Shown here: piece after piece, positions 41,271 to 49,741 of the stretch
Position numbering within the stretch: the first letter of the stretch is position 1
Layout: every line of letters begins with the position of its first letter
Source of the DNA: Orlajensenia leifsoniae
GTDB lineage: Bacteria > Actinomycetota > Actinomycetes > Actinomycetales > Microbacteriaceae
Direction of reading: 5' to 3'
Length of the DNA: 64,000 nucleotides
NCBI RefSeq assembly: GCF_004570845.1
Contig: NZ_SPQZ01000004.1
Location: 1 to 64,000 of the forward strand
Position numbers and translations under genes: made by a program
The notes under the pieces: model-generated
Seen by the model: only the letters and a program-made list of their open reading frames with translations
Database searches by the model: none
What the model was told of the DNA's origin: nothing

Positions 41271-41701
41271 CGGTACCCCAGAGTCGTGTCGTCGGTGGCG
41301 GGCGGCATCCGTTCCTCGACCTCTGCCCGGAGATGCGCCGTCACCTCGGACTCCTCACCGAAAGCATCGGCTGCGATGGCGACGGCACGGTCGCCGGCCT
41401 GTCGCTGGGCTGATGCCGCAGCCTTGAGAACGGCCTGCGAGAGCGCATCGGACCGGAGCGTGCGGGCGGCGGACTCGAACTCGATGTTCGTGAGGCGGCC
41501 GGTGGCGTCGACCTCGACCGTCACCTCACCACCCGGCGAACTCGCGCGCGCTCGCAGCGCATCGACATCACGGCGCACGTCCTCTGCGCGCTCGGCTCGC
41601 TCCGCCGCTTCAGCGATCTGTGCGTTGACCCGCGCGATGGCCGCGTCGGGATCCCCCCAGATATTGCCCCCAGTGGCGCCGTCAGGATCGATGAACGTCA
41701 T
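41267..41701 (-). CDS. YbaB/EbfC-like protein heading the toxin operon
   Basis: 144 residues. A coiled-coil helix ('INAQIAEAAERAERAEDVRR'-like) leads to 'GGEVTVEVDATGRLTNIEFE' and 'ALSQAVLKAAASAQRQAGDR', the hairpin and helix of the YbaB/EbfC fold, which also occurs in EspL-type ESX proteins. It may act as a chaperone for the secreted toxin rather than a nucleoid protein (inference). The ATG follows TATCAT by 6 nt, a leaderless start, divergent from the trnW promoter. Confidence 0.75.
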   Translation of the reverse strand: MTFIDPDGATGGNIWGDPDAAIARVNAQIAEAAERAERAEDVRRDVDALRARASSPGGEVTVEVDATGRLTNIEFESAARTLRSDALSQAVLKAAASAQRQAGDRAVAIAADAFGEESEVTAHLRAEVEERMPPATDDTTLGYR

Positions 41702-41739
41702 TCAGCGATGATAACCACGGGGACGGCATCCGTCGCGGT

Positions 41740-41768
41740 TTTACTCTCTCCGTCCCGTCGCGTACACT
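41740..41768 (+). promoter_or_regulatory. Promoter of the trnW-secE-nusG operon
   Basis: TTTACT (41740-41745), a 17-bp spacer and TACACT (41763-41768) give a good vegetative promoter about 100 bp before the tRNA. The leader contains GATTCTC/GAGAATC arms. Confidence 0.7.
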
Positions 41769-41847
41769 TGTGCATGTTGTGAATTCAGCAAGATTCTCTG
41801 CGCCCTTTTTCGGGTCGCTGGAGAATCGCGCAGGGCTCGCGATCTAC

Positions 41848-41864
41848 GGCATCCGACGGATGCC
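41848..41864. promoter_or_regulatory. Perfect hairpin GGCATCCG-A-CGGATGCC next to tRNA-Trp
   Basis: 8-bp arms around a single base end 2 nt before the tRNA 5' end. Both arms are the GCATCC word that is frequent in this genome. It could guide 5' processing of the tRNA-mRNA transcript or serve as a pausing site. Confidence 0.5.
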
Positions 41865-41866
41865 AT

Positions 41867-41939
41867 AGGGCGGTGGCTCAATTGGTAGAGCAGCGGTCTC
41901 CAAAACCGCAGGTTGCAGGTTCAAGTCCTGTCCGCCCTG
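41867..41939 (+). tRNA. trnW: tRNA-Trp (anticodon CCA)
   Basis: 73 nt. The acceptor AGGGCGG pairs with CCGCCCT followed by G; D-arm GCTC-AATTGGTA-GAGC; anticodon stem GCGGT/ACCGC with loop CTCCAAA; T-arm GCAGG-TTCAAGT-CCTGT. CCA is not encoded. It lies directly before secE, a conserved order in actinobacteria. Confidence 0.97.
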
Positions 41940-41982
41940 CAAGTCGGTGCTGACGTACCGGCCCACGAAAGGTGTAACTGAG

Positions 41983-42255
41983 GTGGCCCGAAAAGTTATC
42001 GACGAGCCGAGCGAAGATGTCGTCGCCAACGCCAAGCGCGACCGCGACTCCAAGCGCGGTCCGTTCGCCCGTATGGCGCTCTTCATCCGCCAGGTCTTCG
42101 GGGAACTGAAGAAGGTCGTCACCCCGACCCGCAAGGAACTGTTCAGCTACACGGGCGTCGTGCTGGTCTTCGTGGTCATCATGATGGCGCTCGTCTCCGG
42201 GCTGGACTGGGTGTTCGCCCTCGTGGTCGCCTACGTGTTCGGAACCCCTCAGTAA
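41983..42255 (+). CDS. secE: Preprotein translocase subunit SecE
   Basis: 90 residues. The amphipathic 'FIRQVFGELKKVVTPTRKEL' and one C-terminal membrane helix ('VVLVFVVIMMALVSGLDWVF') are the complete signature of SecE. The GTG start follows GAAAGGTG by 8 nt. It is a core part of the SecYEG channel in the membrane and is co-transcribed with trnW and nusG. Confidence 0.95.
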   Translation: MARKVIDEPSEDVVANAKRDRDSKRGPFARMALFIRQVFGELKKVVTPTRKELFSYTGVVLVFVVIMMALVSGLDWVFALVVAYVFGTPQ

Positions 42256-42342
42256 CGACAGACGAGTTCGACACCGCAGCCGTCAGCGGCTGCACGGGCA
42301 GGCATCGCACGGATGTACGCACAACCTAAGGATTGAGAGCAA

Positions 42343-43314
42343 GTGGCTAAGACTGAGCACGACGACGTCGACTGGGCAACGGCTGCAGAGCAGTCGTCCG
42401 AGGACGACGAGGCGCAGGAGGGCAACACCCTCGCGCACGACGAGGACTCCGTAGAGGCCGCCGAGCACTCCGCGATCCACATCGAGGACGACGCCGACAA
42501 CGTCGAGATCGACCTGGATGCCGCGCTCGACGCCATCGCGGACAGCAACGACCCCGAGGCTGACGCCGTCGTCGACGACGCCCTCGAGATCGACTCCGCC
42601 GACGAGGCTGAGGCCGCCCTCGAGGCGACCGAGGACGCCGCAGAGGTGTTCGCCGAGGAGGACGCTGCCGAGGCCGACGCCGAGCCCGCCGAGGTCGACC
42701 CCTACGAGGAGTTCCGCCAGGAGCTGCGCTTCCAGCCCGGCAAGTGGTACGTCATCCACTCCTACGCCGGCTTCGAGCGCCGCGTGAAGCAGAACATCGA
42801 GAACCGTCGCCAGTCGATGGCCATGGAGGACTACGTCTTCCAGGTCGAGGTTCCGATGGAGGACGTCGTCGAGATCAAGAACGGCCAGCGCAAGATGGTC
42901 ACCCGCGTGCGCATCCCCGGATACGTGCTCGTGCGCATGGACCTCAACGAGGACAGCTGGTCGGTCGTGCGCCACACCCCCGGTGTCACCGGCTTCGTGG
43001 GCAACTCGCACAACCCGACGCCGCTCCGCTTCGAAGAGGCATTCGGCATGCTGAAGAGCCTCGTGCAGATCGTCGAGGCCCCCGCGGCCAAGGGCGGATC
43101 GTCACGCGGCGGTGCGACCCAGTCCCGCGTCATCGCGGCCGAGGTCGACTTCGAGATCGGCGAGACCATCACGATCAAGGAAGGCTCGTTCGCGGGCCTG
43201 CCCGGTTCGATCAGCGAGATCAAGCCCGAGAGCGGCAAGCTCACCGTGCTCGTCTCCCTGTTCGAGCGCGAGACCCCGGTCGAGCTCAGCTTCGACCAGG
43301 TCACCAAGCTCTAA
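42343..43314 (+). CDS. nusG: Transcription termination/antitermination factor NusG
   Basis: 323 residues. An acidic extension of about 125 residues (Asp/Glu/Ala-rich) precedes the NGN domain ('GKWYVIHSYAGFERRVKQNI', 'VRIPGYVLVRMDLNEDSWSV'). The KOW domain follows ('EGSFAGLPGSISEIKPESGK'). The long acidic N-terminus is common in actinobacterial NusG. It binds RNA polymerase and modulates pausing and Rho action. GTG start. Confidence 0.96.
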   Translation: MAKTEHDDVDWATAAEQSSEDDEAQEGNTLAHDEDSVEAAEHSAIHIEDDADNVEIDLDAALDAIADSNDPEADAVVDDALEIDSADEAEAALEATEDAAEVFAEEDAAEADAEPAEVDPYEEFRQELRFQPGKWYVIHSYAGFERRVKQNIENRRQSMAMEDYVFQVEVPMEDVVEIKNGQRKMVTRVRIPGYVLVRMDLNEDSWSVVRHTPGVTGFVGNSHNPTPLRFEEAFGMLKSLVQIVEAPAAKGGSSRGGATQSRVIAAEVDFEIGETITIKEGSFAGLPGSISEIKPESGKLTVLVSLFERETPVELSFDQVTKL

Positions 43315-43443
43315 GCAATTTCGCAGGGCGACCTCGATAGAATCGAAGGTCGCGTTCGCGCAGACAGATCACCGCCGTCCAGATCGGGCGCGCGGGAGAG
43401 TGCTCCGGCATGCGGAGCGTTCGTCAAGGAAAGAGAGAAAACA

Positions 43444-43872
43444 ATGGCACCGAAGAAGAAGGTCACTGGTCTGATCAAGCTTCAGATCAAGGCCGGCGCA
43501 GCCAACCCGGCCCCGCCCATCGGCCCGGCTCTGGGTCAGCACGGCGTGAACATCATGGAGTTCTGCAAGGCCTACAACGCGGCGACCGAGTCGCAGCGCG
43601 GCAATGTCGTCCCCGTCGAGATCACCGTCTACGAGGACCGCTCGTTCACGTTCATCCTGAAGACCCCGCCCGCCGCCGAGCTCATCAAGAAGGCCGCCGG
43701 CGTCGCCAAGGGTTCGGGTACCCCGCACACCGTCAAGGTCGCGAAGCTCTCGCAGGCCCAGGTGCGCGAGATCGCCGAGGCCAAGATGGTCGACCTGAAC
43801 GCCAACGACCTCGACGCTGCGTCGAAGATCATCGCCGGCACCGCTCGCTCGATGGGCATCACGGTCGAGTAA
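43444..43872 (+). CDS. rplK: 50S ribosomal protein L11
   Basis: 142 residues, full length; '[20 protein letters not shown]' and '[20 protein letters not shown]' are diagnostic. GGAAAGAG precedes the ATG. The 129-bp leader has a TAGAAT -10-like box (43338-43343) within a hairpin of GCGACC/GGTCGC arms, so rplK-rplA may have its own promoter. Confidence 0.97.
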   Translation: MAPKKKVTGLIKLQIKAGAANPAPPIGPALGQHGVNIMEFCKAYNAATESQRGNVVPVEITVYEDRSFTFILKTPPAAELIKKAAGVAKGSGTPHTVKVAKLSQAQVREIAEAKMVDLNANDLDAASKIIAGTARSMGITVE

Positions 43873-43945
43873 TCGACCTCCACAAGACATTTCGTGGCAG
43901 CGCCCGCCAGGCGCAGACGACCACACTCTCTCAAGGAGAAACAAC

Positions 43946-44635
43946 ATGGCACAGAAGTCAAAGGCCTACCGCGCCGCGGCCGAGAAGATCGAAGACGGCA
44001 AGTTCTACACCCCCACCGAGGCAGTGACGCTCGCTCGCGAGACCGGCTCCGCCAAGTTCAACTCGACCGTCGAGGTCGCGCTGAAGCTCGGTGTCGACCC
44101 GCGCAAGGCGGACCAGATGGTGCGCGGCACCGTCATCCTCCCGCACGGAACCGGCAAGACCGCCCGCGTCATCGTGTTCGCGACCGGCCCCGCCGCTGAG
44201 GCTGCCATCGCAGCAGGCGCTGACGAGGTCGGCGGCGCCGAGCTCATCCAGAAGGTCGCCGACGGCTACACCTCCTTCGACTCGGCGGTCTCGACCCCTG
44301 AGCTCATGGGCCAGGTCGGCCGCCTCGGAAAGGTGCTCGGCCCCCGCGGCCTCATGCCCAACCCGAAGACCGGAACCGTCACGCCCGACGTGGCCAAGGC
44401 CGTCTCCGACATCAAGGGCGGAAAGATCGAGTTCCGCGTCGACAAGCACGCCAACGTGCACTTCGTCGTGGGCAAGGCCGGCTTCACCGCCGAGCAGCTC
44501 GACGAGAACATCAAGACCGCTCTCGAGGAGATCGTCCGCCTCAAGCCGTCGAGCGCCAAGGGCCGTTACATCCAGAAGGGCGCCGTGTCGACCACGTTCG
44601 GCCCCGGCATCCCGCTGGACATCAACGCTCTGTAA
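43946..44635 (+). CDS. rplA: 50S ribosomal protein L1
   Basis: 229 residues, full length; '[20 protein letters not shown]' is the L1 signature. AAGGAG lies before the ATG. It binds 23S rRNA and usually its own mRNA as an autorepressor. It is followed by a strong terminator. Confidence 0.97.
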   Translation: MAQKSKAYRAAAEKIEDGKFYTPTEAVTLARETGSAKFNSTVEVALKLGVDPRKADQMVRGTVILPHGTGKTARVIVFATGPAAEAAIAAGADEVGGAELIQKVADGYTSFDSAVSTPELMGQVGRLGKVLGPRGLMPNPKTGTVTPDVAKAVSDIKGGKIEFRVDKHANVHFVVGKAGFTAEQLDENIKTALEEIVRLKPSSAKGRYIQKGAVSTTFGPGIPLDINAL

Positions 44636-44654
44636 GCATCAGCTCGCAGTACCT

Positions 44655-44686
44655 GGAAGGGCCCGCCGGTTTCGGCGGGCCCTTCC
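44655..44686 (+). terminator. Intrinsic terminator after rplA
   Basis: A perfect 13-bp stem (GGAAGGGCCCGCC/GGCGGGCCCTTCC), extended by one G-C pair, closes a GTTT loop. The following sequence is only slightly T-rich, as is usual at this GC content. Confidence 0.85.
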
Positions 44687-44718
44687 TGCATTCCGCAGGC
44701 AGGTGGCAGGATGACGGC

Positions 44719-45087
44719 ATGGGTGCGCTCGACGACTACCTGGCGACCCTCGATGGGGCGGACCGCGACGTGCTGAGCGGCATCCGGGATCGAGCCATCG
44801 AGATCGTTCCGGATGCCGAACAGGGGATGAGCTACGGCATGGCCGCTCTCCGCTACAGGGGCAGGCCGCTCATCAGTGTGCGTGCGACGGCGAAGCACCT
44901 GTCGGTGTTCCCGTTCAGCCCCGAGGCCGTCGAGGCTGTGGCGGGCGCTCTCGCCGGCTACTCGTTGTCGAAGGGCACGATCCGGTTCAGCGCTGAGAAG
45001 CCGTTGCCCGACGACGTCGTGACGCGGCTGGTCATCGCGCGGCGCGACGAGATCGACCAGGCGCTCGGCGACGCACCGGCTCGCTGA
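44719..45087 (+). CDS. DUF1801/YdhG-like protein
   Basis: 122 residues. 'VLSGIRDRAIEIVPDAEQGM', 'SYGMAALRYRGRPLISVRAT' and 'LSVFPFSPEAVEAV' follow the DUF1801 pattern (iron-chaperone Fra/YdhG-like fold). The role in this organism is unknown. The ATG follows CAGGAT by 6 nt, so it may be leaderless. It stands alone after the rplA terminator. Confidence 0.8.
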   Translation: MGALDDYLATLDGADRDVLSGIRDRAIEIVPDAEQGMSYGMAALRYRGRPLISVRATAKHLSVFPFSPEAVEAVAGALAGYSLSKGTIRFSAEKPLPDDVVTRLVIARRDEIDQALGDAPAR

Positions 45088-45208
45088 CCGCCCTGAGTGC
45101 AGTCCGGCTGACCGCATCGTCGCCGCCTGTCAATCCCTAGAGGCGATCGTCTCCGATGCGTAGCGTCGATGATGAGAGACGGCATCCGTCTCACGAGAGG
45201 AGGGCGCC

Positions 45209-45400
45209 ATGAGCGACCCCACGACAGCGGACGAGCCCGACGTGCTCGAGCAGCCGGACGCGACAGTGCAGCCAGACGGCAGCGACAAGGAGCCCGTCGA
45301 GGCCGACTGGCGCCAGACGGAGCCCGACGACACGTTGGGCCTGTCAGCGAAGGACGGCGATCCGATGGATGACTCGACCCCGGTCGACAACCTCGAATGA
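45209..45400 (+). CDS. Small acidic hypothetical protein
   Basis: 63 residues with about a third Asp or Glu and hardly any hydrophobic residues, probably unstructured: 'MSDPTTADEPDVLEQPDATV' at the start, 'DPMDDSTPVDNLE' at the end. GAGAGGAGGG, a near-perfect ribosome-binding site, lies 4-5 nt before the ATG and a hairpin terminator follows the stop, which supports a real gene. No family recognised. Confidence 0.65.
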   Translation: MSDPTTADEPDVLEQPDATVQPDGSDKEPVEADWRQTEPDDTLGLSAKDGDPMDDSTPVDNLE

Positions 45401-45406
45401 AGACCT

Positions 45407-45438
45407 CCGGGTGGTCCGCCTCCCGTCGGACCACCCGG
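45407..45438 (+). terminator. Terminator after the small acidic protein gene
   Basis: A perfect 12-bp stem CCGGGTGGTCCG/CGGACCACCCGG with an 8-nt loop, starting 6 bp after the stop codon and followed by TT. Confidence 0.75.
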
Positions 45439-45467
45439 TTGCTGGAGCGCCCGCGCGACTCCAGCAT

Positions 45468-45499
45468 GATGCCCCCGACAGTTCAGGGTCGGGGGCATC
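45468..45499. terminator. Second hairpin terminator, between convergent genes
   Basis: A perfect 12-bp stem GATGCCCCCGAC/GTCGGGGGCATC with an 8-nt loop. It may serve the APC permease gene on the minus strand. The rest of the spacer (45500-45589) holds repeat-like sequence with ACGCTTCGGCTGCAGCGG. Confidence 0.65.
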
Positions 45500-45589
45500 A
45501 CCTCTGCCGGCTCCGCTCGCTGACTCGCGCACGACCGAAGCGAACCCGAAACGCTTCGGCTGCAGCGGATGTTCAGCGGGCGGGACGGT

Positions 45590-47095
45590 TCAGCGGACCG
45601 CGGAGGAGTGCGTCCGCAGTCTCTCCGCCACCTCCACCGCATCGCCGGCGGGGGCCGTCGACTTGCGGTCGGGGCGGGCGATGAAGAGGTAGAGCAGCCC
45701 GGTCACGAGTACGACGCCCAGGCCGATGATGACGACGTAGTCGGTGAAGAAGTCTCCCGACGTTCCGGGCGTGGCCAGGAGCACCATGGCGAAGATGCCG
45801 TAGGCGAGGGCCACGATGTTCACCACGAAGCCGAGGGCGCCGAGGGAGAACGGTCCGGCAGGCTTCCAGCCCTTGAAGCGCTGGCGAAGGGCCGCGAGCA
45901 CGACCATCTGGAACGCCACGTAGATGCCGAGCACGGCGAACGATGTGACGGGCACCAGCAGGTCGGCGTTGATCCAGACCAGGACGGCTATGAGGGCCGG
46001 GATGGTGCAGGCCACGATCAGCGCGTTGGTGGGCACCTTGGCTCCGGCCGAGACCTTCGAGAGCCAGGCGTGACCGGGGATCATGCCGTCGCGGGCGAAG
46101 GAGAACAGCAGTCGGCTGGCGGCAGCCTGCAGGCTGAGCACGCACGACAGGAACGCCGTGATGGCGATCACGAGGAAGACCTTGGCGCCCACGACGCCGA
46201 GCGATGCCTCGAGGATGCCCGGGATGGGATCGGCGTCCTCCCCGGCGACGATCGAGGCCAGGTCGGGGGCGGCCAGGACGTAGCCGCCGAAGGCGAACAG
46301 TGCCGAGACGCCTCCGACGAGGATCGTCATGATCATGGCCACCGGGATGCGCTTGGCCGGGTTCTCCACCTCCTCGGCCACGTCGCCGCAGGCCTCGAAG
46401 CCGTAGAAGAGGAACAGGCCGGCGAGGGCTGCTCCGAGGAAGGCCGGCCCGTAGCTGCCGTCGCCTTCCACGCCCATGGTGTCGAAGAAGACGCTGAACT
46501 CCTGGTGGCGCTGGAAGATGAGCAGGTACAGCCCCACGCCGATCACGCCCACGAGTTCGGCGGCGAGGCCGATGCGGGCGACGCGGGCCAACGACTTCGT
46601 GCCGGTGAAGTTGATCAGCAGTGCCACGACGAGGAACGCGAGAGTGATGAGCAGCGTCGAGGTGGGGTTCGCCTCGATGCCGAACAGGCTCGCGGCGAAG
46701 CCGGATCCGAACTCGGCCACGGCGGTGATCGTCACGATCATGGCCCAGATGTAGACCCACGCCGCCATCCAGGCGTAGCGGCGGCCCCAGAGCCGCCGCG
46801 TCCACGGGTAGATGCCGCCGTGGATCGGGTACTGCGACACGACCTCGCCGAACACGAGAGACACGAGCAGCTGGCCGGCGCCGACGATGATGATCCACCA
46901 GATGGAGGGCGGTCCGCCGACGCTCAGGGCCAGCGCGAACAGCGAGTAGACGCCCACCAGCGGCGACAGATAGGTGAAGCCGAGGGCGAAGTTCGCCCAG
47001 AGTGACATCGACCGGTTGAAGGAATCCTCGTAGCCGAGCACGCTCAGGTGCTCCTGATCGGTGATCGCCTCGCGTGGTTGCTGTTCTAGGGACAT
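45590..47095 (-). CDS. Amino-acid/GABA permease, APC superfamily (ACT type)
   Basis: 501 residues, 12 predicted helices. 'FNRSMSLWANFALGFTYLSP' opens the first helix; 'YPIHGGIYPWTRRLWGRRYA' and 'FYGFEACGDVAEEVENPAKR' are typical of the amino-acid/choline (ACT) branch, which includes GABA permeases. GAAAGG precedes the ATG. It is divergent from an amino-acid ABC importer and near semialdehyde dehydrogenases. Its stop lies in a repeat-like GCTGAACC context. Confidence 0.86.
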   Translation of the reverse strand: MSLEQQPREAITDQEHLSVLGYEDSFNRSMSLWANFALGFTYLSPLVGVYSLFALALSVGGPPSIWWIIIVGAGQLLVSLVFGEVVSQYPIHGGIYPWTRRLWGRRYAWMAAWVYIWAMIVTITAVAEFGSGFAASLFGIEANPTSTLLITLAFLVVALLINFTGTKSLARVARIGLAAELVGVIGVGLYLLIFQRHQEFSVFFDTMGVEGDGSYGPAFLGAALAGLFLFYGFEACGDVAEEVENPAKRIPVAMIMTILVGGVSALFAFGGYVLAAPDLASIVAGEDADPIPGILEASLGVVGAKVFLVIAITAFLSCVLSLQAAASRLLFSFARDGMIPGHAWLSKVSAGAKVPTNALIVACTIPALIAVLVWINADLLVPVTSFAVLGIYVAFQMVVLAALRQRFKGWKPAGPFSLGALGFVVNIVALAYGIFAMVLLATPGTSGDFFTDYVVIIGLGVVLVTGLLYLFIARPDRKSTAPAGDAVEVAERLRTHSSAVR

Positions 47096-47180
47096 CGTGA
47101 CCTTTCGGTGAAAGCCGAGAGGAGCTGCGGATGCCACCGGCATCCGTCACCACCTCACTGTGTGTGCCGCAACGATAGCG

Positions 47181-47216
47181 AATCATCCGGTCGCAAAGCT
47201 ATAGCGCCGGATGATT
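47181..47216. promoter_or_regulatory. 10-bp inverted repeat AATCATCCGG in the permease/ABC divergent promoter
   Basis: The arms AATCATCCGG and CCGGATGATT are perfect and separated by 16 nt. They lie between the divergent APC permease and the ABC importer. The half-site resembles AATCATTCGG upstream of the CoA-transferase gene at 52768, so it may be an operator of the GntR regulator in between. Confidence 0.5.
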
Positions 47217-47338
47217 GATTTCGCGCAATTCGACGTCACGAGATTCGCGCAGGAGGGAATGCCTGTGCTGGGCTGGAGGTTTCCTTCGGGGGCGCGGAAC
47301 TCGTGCCTCCAGCTCCACAGATCGGACACCCCCTCCTC

Positions 47339-48142
47339 ATGCGTCGCTCCCCCCTCGCCGTTCTCGCCGCAGCAGCGGCCGTCGCCATCGCCCTCACGGG
47401 GTGCTCCACTGGCGGATCGTCCGACGGTTCGAGCAGCGGCGACGACTACGGCCTCGTCACGGCGGGCACGCTCACGGTCGCGACGGAGGGCACCTACCGC
47501 CCGTTCAGCTTCCACGAGAACGGCGCCGGCGACCTGACCGGCTACGACGTCGACATCATCAAGGCCGTCGCGAAGGAGCTCGACCTGAAGGTCGTGTTCC
47601 AGGAGACCCAGTGGGACGCCATCTTCGCCGGGCTCGACTCCGGGCGCACCGACCTCATCGCCAACCAGGTGTCGATCAACCCGGAGCGCGAGGAGAAGTA
47701 CCTCTTCAGCACCCCGTACAGCACGTCGCCCGGCGTGCTCGTGGTCAAGGACACCACCACCGACATCACCGACTTCGCCGATCTCGACGGCAAGAAGTCG
47801 GCCCAGTCGCTCACCAGCAACTGGTACGCCCTCGCCGAGGAGAACGGTGCAGACGTCGAGGCCGTGGAGGGCTGGGCGCAGGCCGTGGCACTGCTCGAGC
47901 AGGGTCGCGTCGACGCGACCATCAATGACAAGCTGACCTACCTCGACTACGTGAACACGAAGGGCGACAGCGGCATCCGCGTCGCGGCCGAGACCGACGA
48001 CCCGTCGCTCAGCGCCTTCGCGCTCGCGAAGGACAAGACGAAGCTCGTCGCGGCCATCGACGGCGCCCTCGAAGACCTGACCGCCGACGGCACCATCGCG
48101 TCGATCGGCGAGAAGTACTTCGGCGCGGACGTGTCGAAGTAG
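47339..48142 (+). CDS. Amino-acid ABC transporter substrate-binding lipoprotein
   Basis: 267 residues. The signal peptide MRRSPLAVLAAAAAVAIALT ends in the lipobox LTGC. 'LTVATEGTYRPFSFHENGAG' and 'WDAIFAGLDSGRTDLIANQV' define the family-3 (polar amino acid) binding fold. I chose the ATG at 47339 because the signal peptide then has the right length; a GTG at 47303 would add 12 residues. It feeds the permease and ATPase encoded next. Confidence 0.92.
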   Translation: MRRSPLAVLAAAAAVAIALTGCSTGGSSDGSSSGDDYGLVTAGTLTVATEGTYRPFSFHENGAGDLTGYDVDIIKAVAKELDLKVVFQETQWDAIFAGLDSGRTDLIANQVSINPEREEKYLFSTPYSTSPGVLVVKDTTTDITDFADLDGKKSAQSLTSNWYALAEENGADVEAVEGWAQAVALLEQGRVDATINDKLTYLDYVNTKGDSGIRVAAETDDPSLSAFALAKDKTKLVAAIDGALEDLTADGTIASIGEKYFGADVSK

Positions 48143-48177
48143 CCCATGCCGCCTGCTCCACGTTGTAGCCTGCGCTG

Positions 48178-48843
48178 ATGGACGACCGGTTGCAGCTGCT
48201 CCTCGACTCGTTCTGGCCGATCGTCTGGGGCGGCATCACGGGCACCATCCCGCTGGCCCTCATCTCGTTCGCCATCGGGATCGTGATCGCGCTCGTCATC
48301 GCGCTCATGCGGCTCTCGAAGAACCGCGTGCTGTCGGGCATCGCCCGCGTCTACATCTCGATCATCCGCGGGACGCCGCTTCTGGTGCAGCTGTTCGTGA
48401 TCTTCTACGGCCTGCCGACGATCGGTTGGGTCATCAACCCGTGGCCGAGCGCGGTCATAGCGTTCTCTCTGAACGTGGGCGGCTATGCGGCCGAGGTGAT
48501 CCGCGCCGCGATCCTCAGCGTTCCGAAGGGGCAGTGGGAGGCCGGCTACACGATCGGCATGTCGAGCACGCAGACGCTGCGCCGGATCATCCTGCCCCAG
48601 GCCGCCCGCGTGGCGGTGCCGCCGCTGTCGAACACGTTCATCTCGCTGGTGAAGGACACGTCGCTCGCCTCGGTCATCCTCGTCACCGAGCTGTTCCGCG
48701 TCGCCCAGAACATCGCGGCGTTCAGCAGCGAGTTCCTGATCGTCTACATGGAGGCGGGTCTCGTGTACTGGCTCATCTGCCTGGTGCTCTCGAGCGGGCA
48801 GGGCAGGCTCGAGAAGAGATTGGATCGCTATGTCGCCCACTGA
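48178..48843 (+). CDS. Amino-acid ABC transporter permease
   Basis: 221 residues with about five helices. '[20 protein letters not shown]' is the HisM/HisQ-type signature and '[20 protein letters not shown]' the EAA loop. The ATG follows TAGCCT by 6 nt, so an internal leaderless promoter is possible although the gene lies only 35 bp after the binding protein. It overlaps the ATPase gene by 14 bp. Confidence 0.93.
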   Translation: MDDRLQLLLDSFWPIVWGGITGTIPLALISFAIGIVIALVIALMRLSKNRVLSGIARVYISIIRGTPLLVQLFVIFYGLPTIGWVINPWPSAVIAFSLNVGGYAAEVIRAAILSVPKGQWEAGYTIGMSSTQTLRRIILPQAARVAVPPLSNTFISLVKDTSLASVILVTELFRVAQNIAAFSSEFLIVYMEAGLVYWLICLVLSSGQGRLEKRLDRYVAH

Positions 48844-49600
48844 CGATGCACTGCTCGCGGTCTCGGGGCTGCGCAAGAGTTTCGGGGAGAACGAGGTTCT
48901 CCACTCCATCGACCTCGAGGTGCGCCGCGGAGAGGTCGTCGTGCTGATCGGCCCGAGCGGATCGGGGAAGACCACCGTACTGCGCTCGTTGAACGGACTG
49001 GAGACGCCGGACGCCGGAGTCGTGGCGTTCGCGCACGGCCCGTCCGTCGACTTCTCCCAGCCGGTGTCGAAGGCCGAGCGCGACTCCCTGCGCAATCGCT
49101 CGGCGATGGTGTTCCAGCAGCACAACCTGTTCCCGCACCGCACCGTGCTCGAGAACGTCATCGAGGGCCCCGTGCAGGTGCAGAGGGTGCGGCGAGCGGA
49201 TGCCGTCTCCCAGGCGGAGGCCCTGCTCGAGCGCGTCGGACTCGCCGAGAAGCGCGACGCCTACCCCCACGAGCTCTCGGGCGGCCAGCAGCAGCGCGTC
49301 GGCATCGTGCGAGCGCTGGCGCTGAAGCCCGACCTGCTGCTCTTCGACGAGCCGACCAGCGCGCTCGATCCCGAGCTCGTGGGCGATGTGCTGGGAGTCA
49401 TGAAGGGTCTGGCCGACGAGGGCTGGACCATGGTCGTCGTCACCCACGAGCTGAGCTTCGCGCGTCAGGTGGCTGACGAGGTGCTGTTCATGGACGGCGG
49501 CGTGATCGTGGAGCGCGGTGCGCCGGCGCAGCTGTTCACAGCGCCGACGCACGAGCGCACGCGGAAGTTCCTCGACCGCATCCTCCGCCCCCTGGACTGA
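48830..49600 (+). CDS. Amino-acid ABC transporter ATPase
   Basis: 256 residues. Walker A '[20 protein letters not shown]', Q-loop '[17 protein letters not shown]', signature '[16 protein letters not shown]', Walker B '[16 protein letters not shown]' and '[16 protein letters not shown]' are intact, as in GlnQ/HisP. It starts within the end of the permease gene. Amino acid specificity cannot be read; the catabolic neighbours suggest an omega-amino acid or a related compound. Confidence 0.93.
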   Translation: MSPTDDALLAVSGLRKSFGENEVLHSIDLEVRRGEVVVLIGPSGSGKTTVLRSLNGLETPDAGVVAFAHGPSVDFSQPVSKAERDSLRNRSAMVFQQHNLFPHRTVLENVIEGPVQVQRVRRADAVSQAEALLERVGLAEKRDAYPHELSGGQQQRVGIVRALALKPDLLLFDEPTSALDPELVGDVLGVMKGLADEGWTMVVVTHELSFARQVADEVLFMDGGVIVERGAPAQLFTAPTHERTRKFLDRILRPLD

Positions 49601-49612
49601 GCGGCCCCGCCG

Positions 49613-49693
49613 GCAGAGCGACGCGAGCGCAGCGAGTGCCGCGAAGCCGAGGACGTGGCGCGGGGTTCCTCGGCTTCGACGGCGACTCCGTCG
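49613..49693. repeat. Interspersed repeat with nested palindromes after the ABC importer
   Basis: The first 34 bp agree in 31 positions with 11574-11607. A nested GCCGAGG/CCTCGGC pair and a CGAC-TCC-GTCG core (49683-49693; GGA loop on the minus strand) follow. GGCAGAGCGACG and CGTCGCTGTCTCTGCC can close the whole into one large hairpin between convergent genes. Confidence 0.65.
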
Positions 49694-49741
49694 CTGTCTC
49701 TGCCAGCGGAGGGTCAGCGAACAGCGAGCGGTGGGGTGCCT

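Noticed and set aside
37395-41701. Type VII secretion apparatus genes in the toxin locus
   Set aside because: No EccC-type ATPase, EccB, EccD or mycosin is encoded here; only a WXG-like target and a YbaB-like protein are present, so the export route remains inferred.
13859-41866. Integrated element at tRNA-Trp
   Set aside because: No integrase, no duplicated tRNA 3' end and no change of base composition were seen; a gradual build-up of accessory genes fits better.
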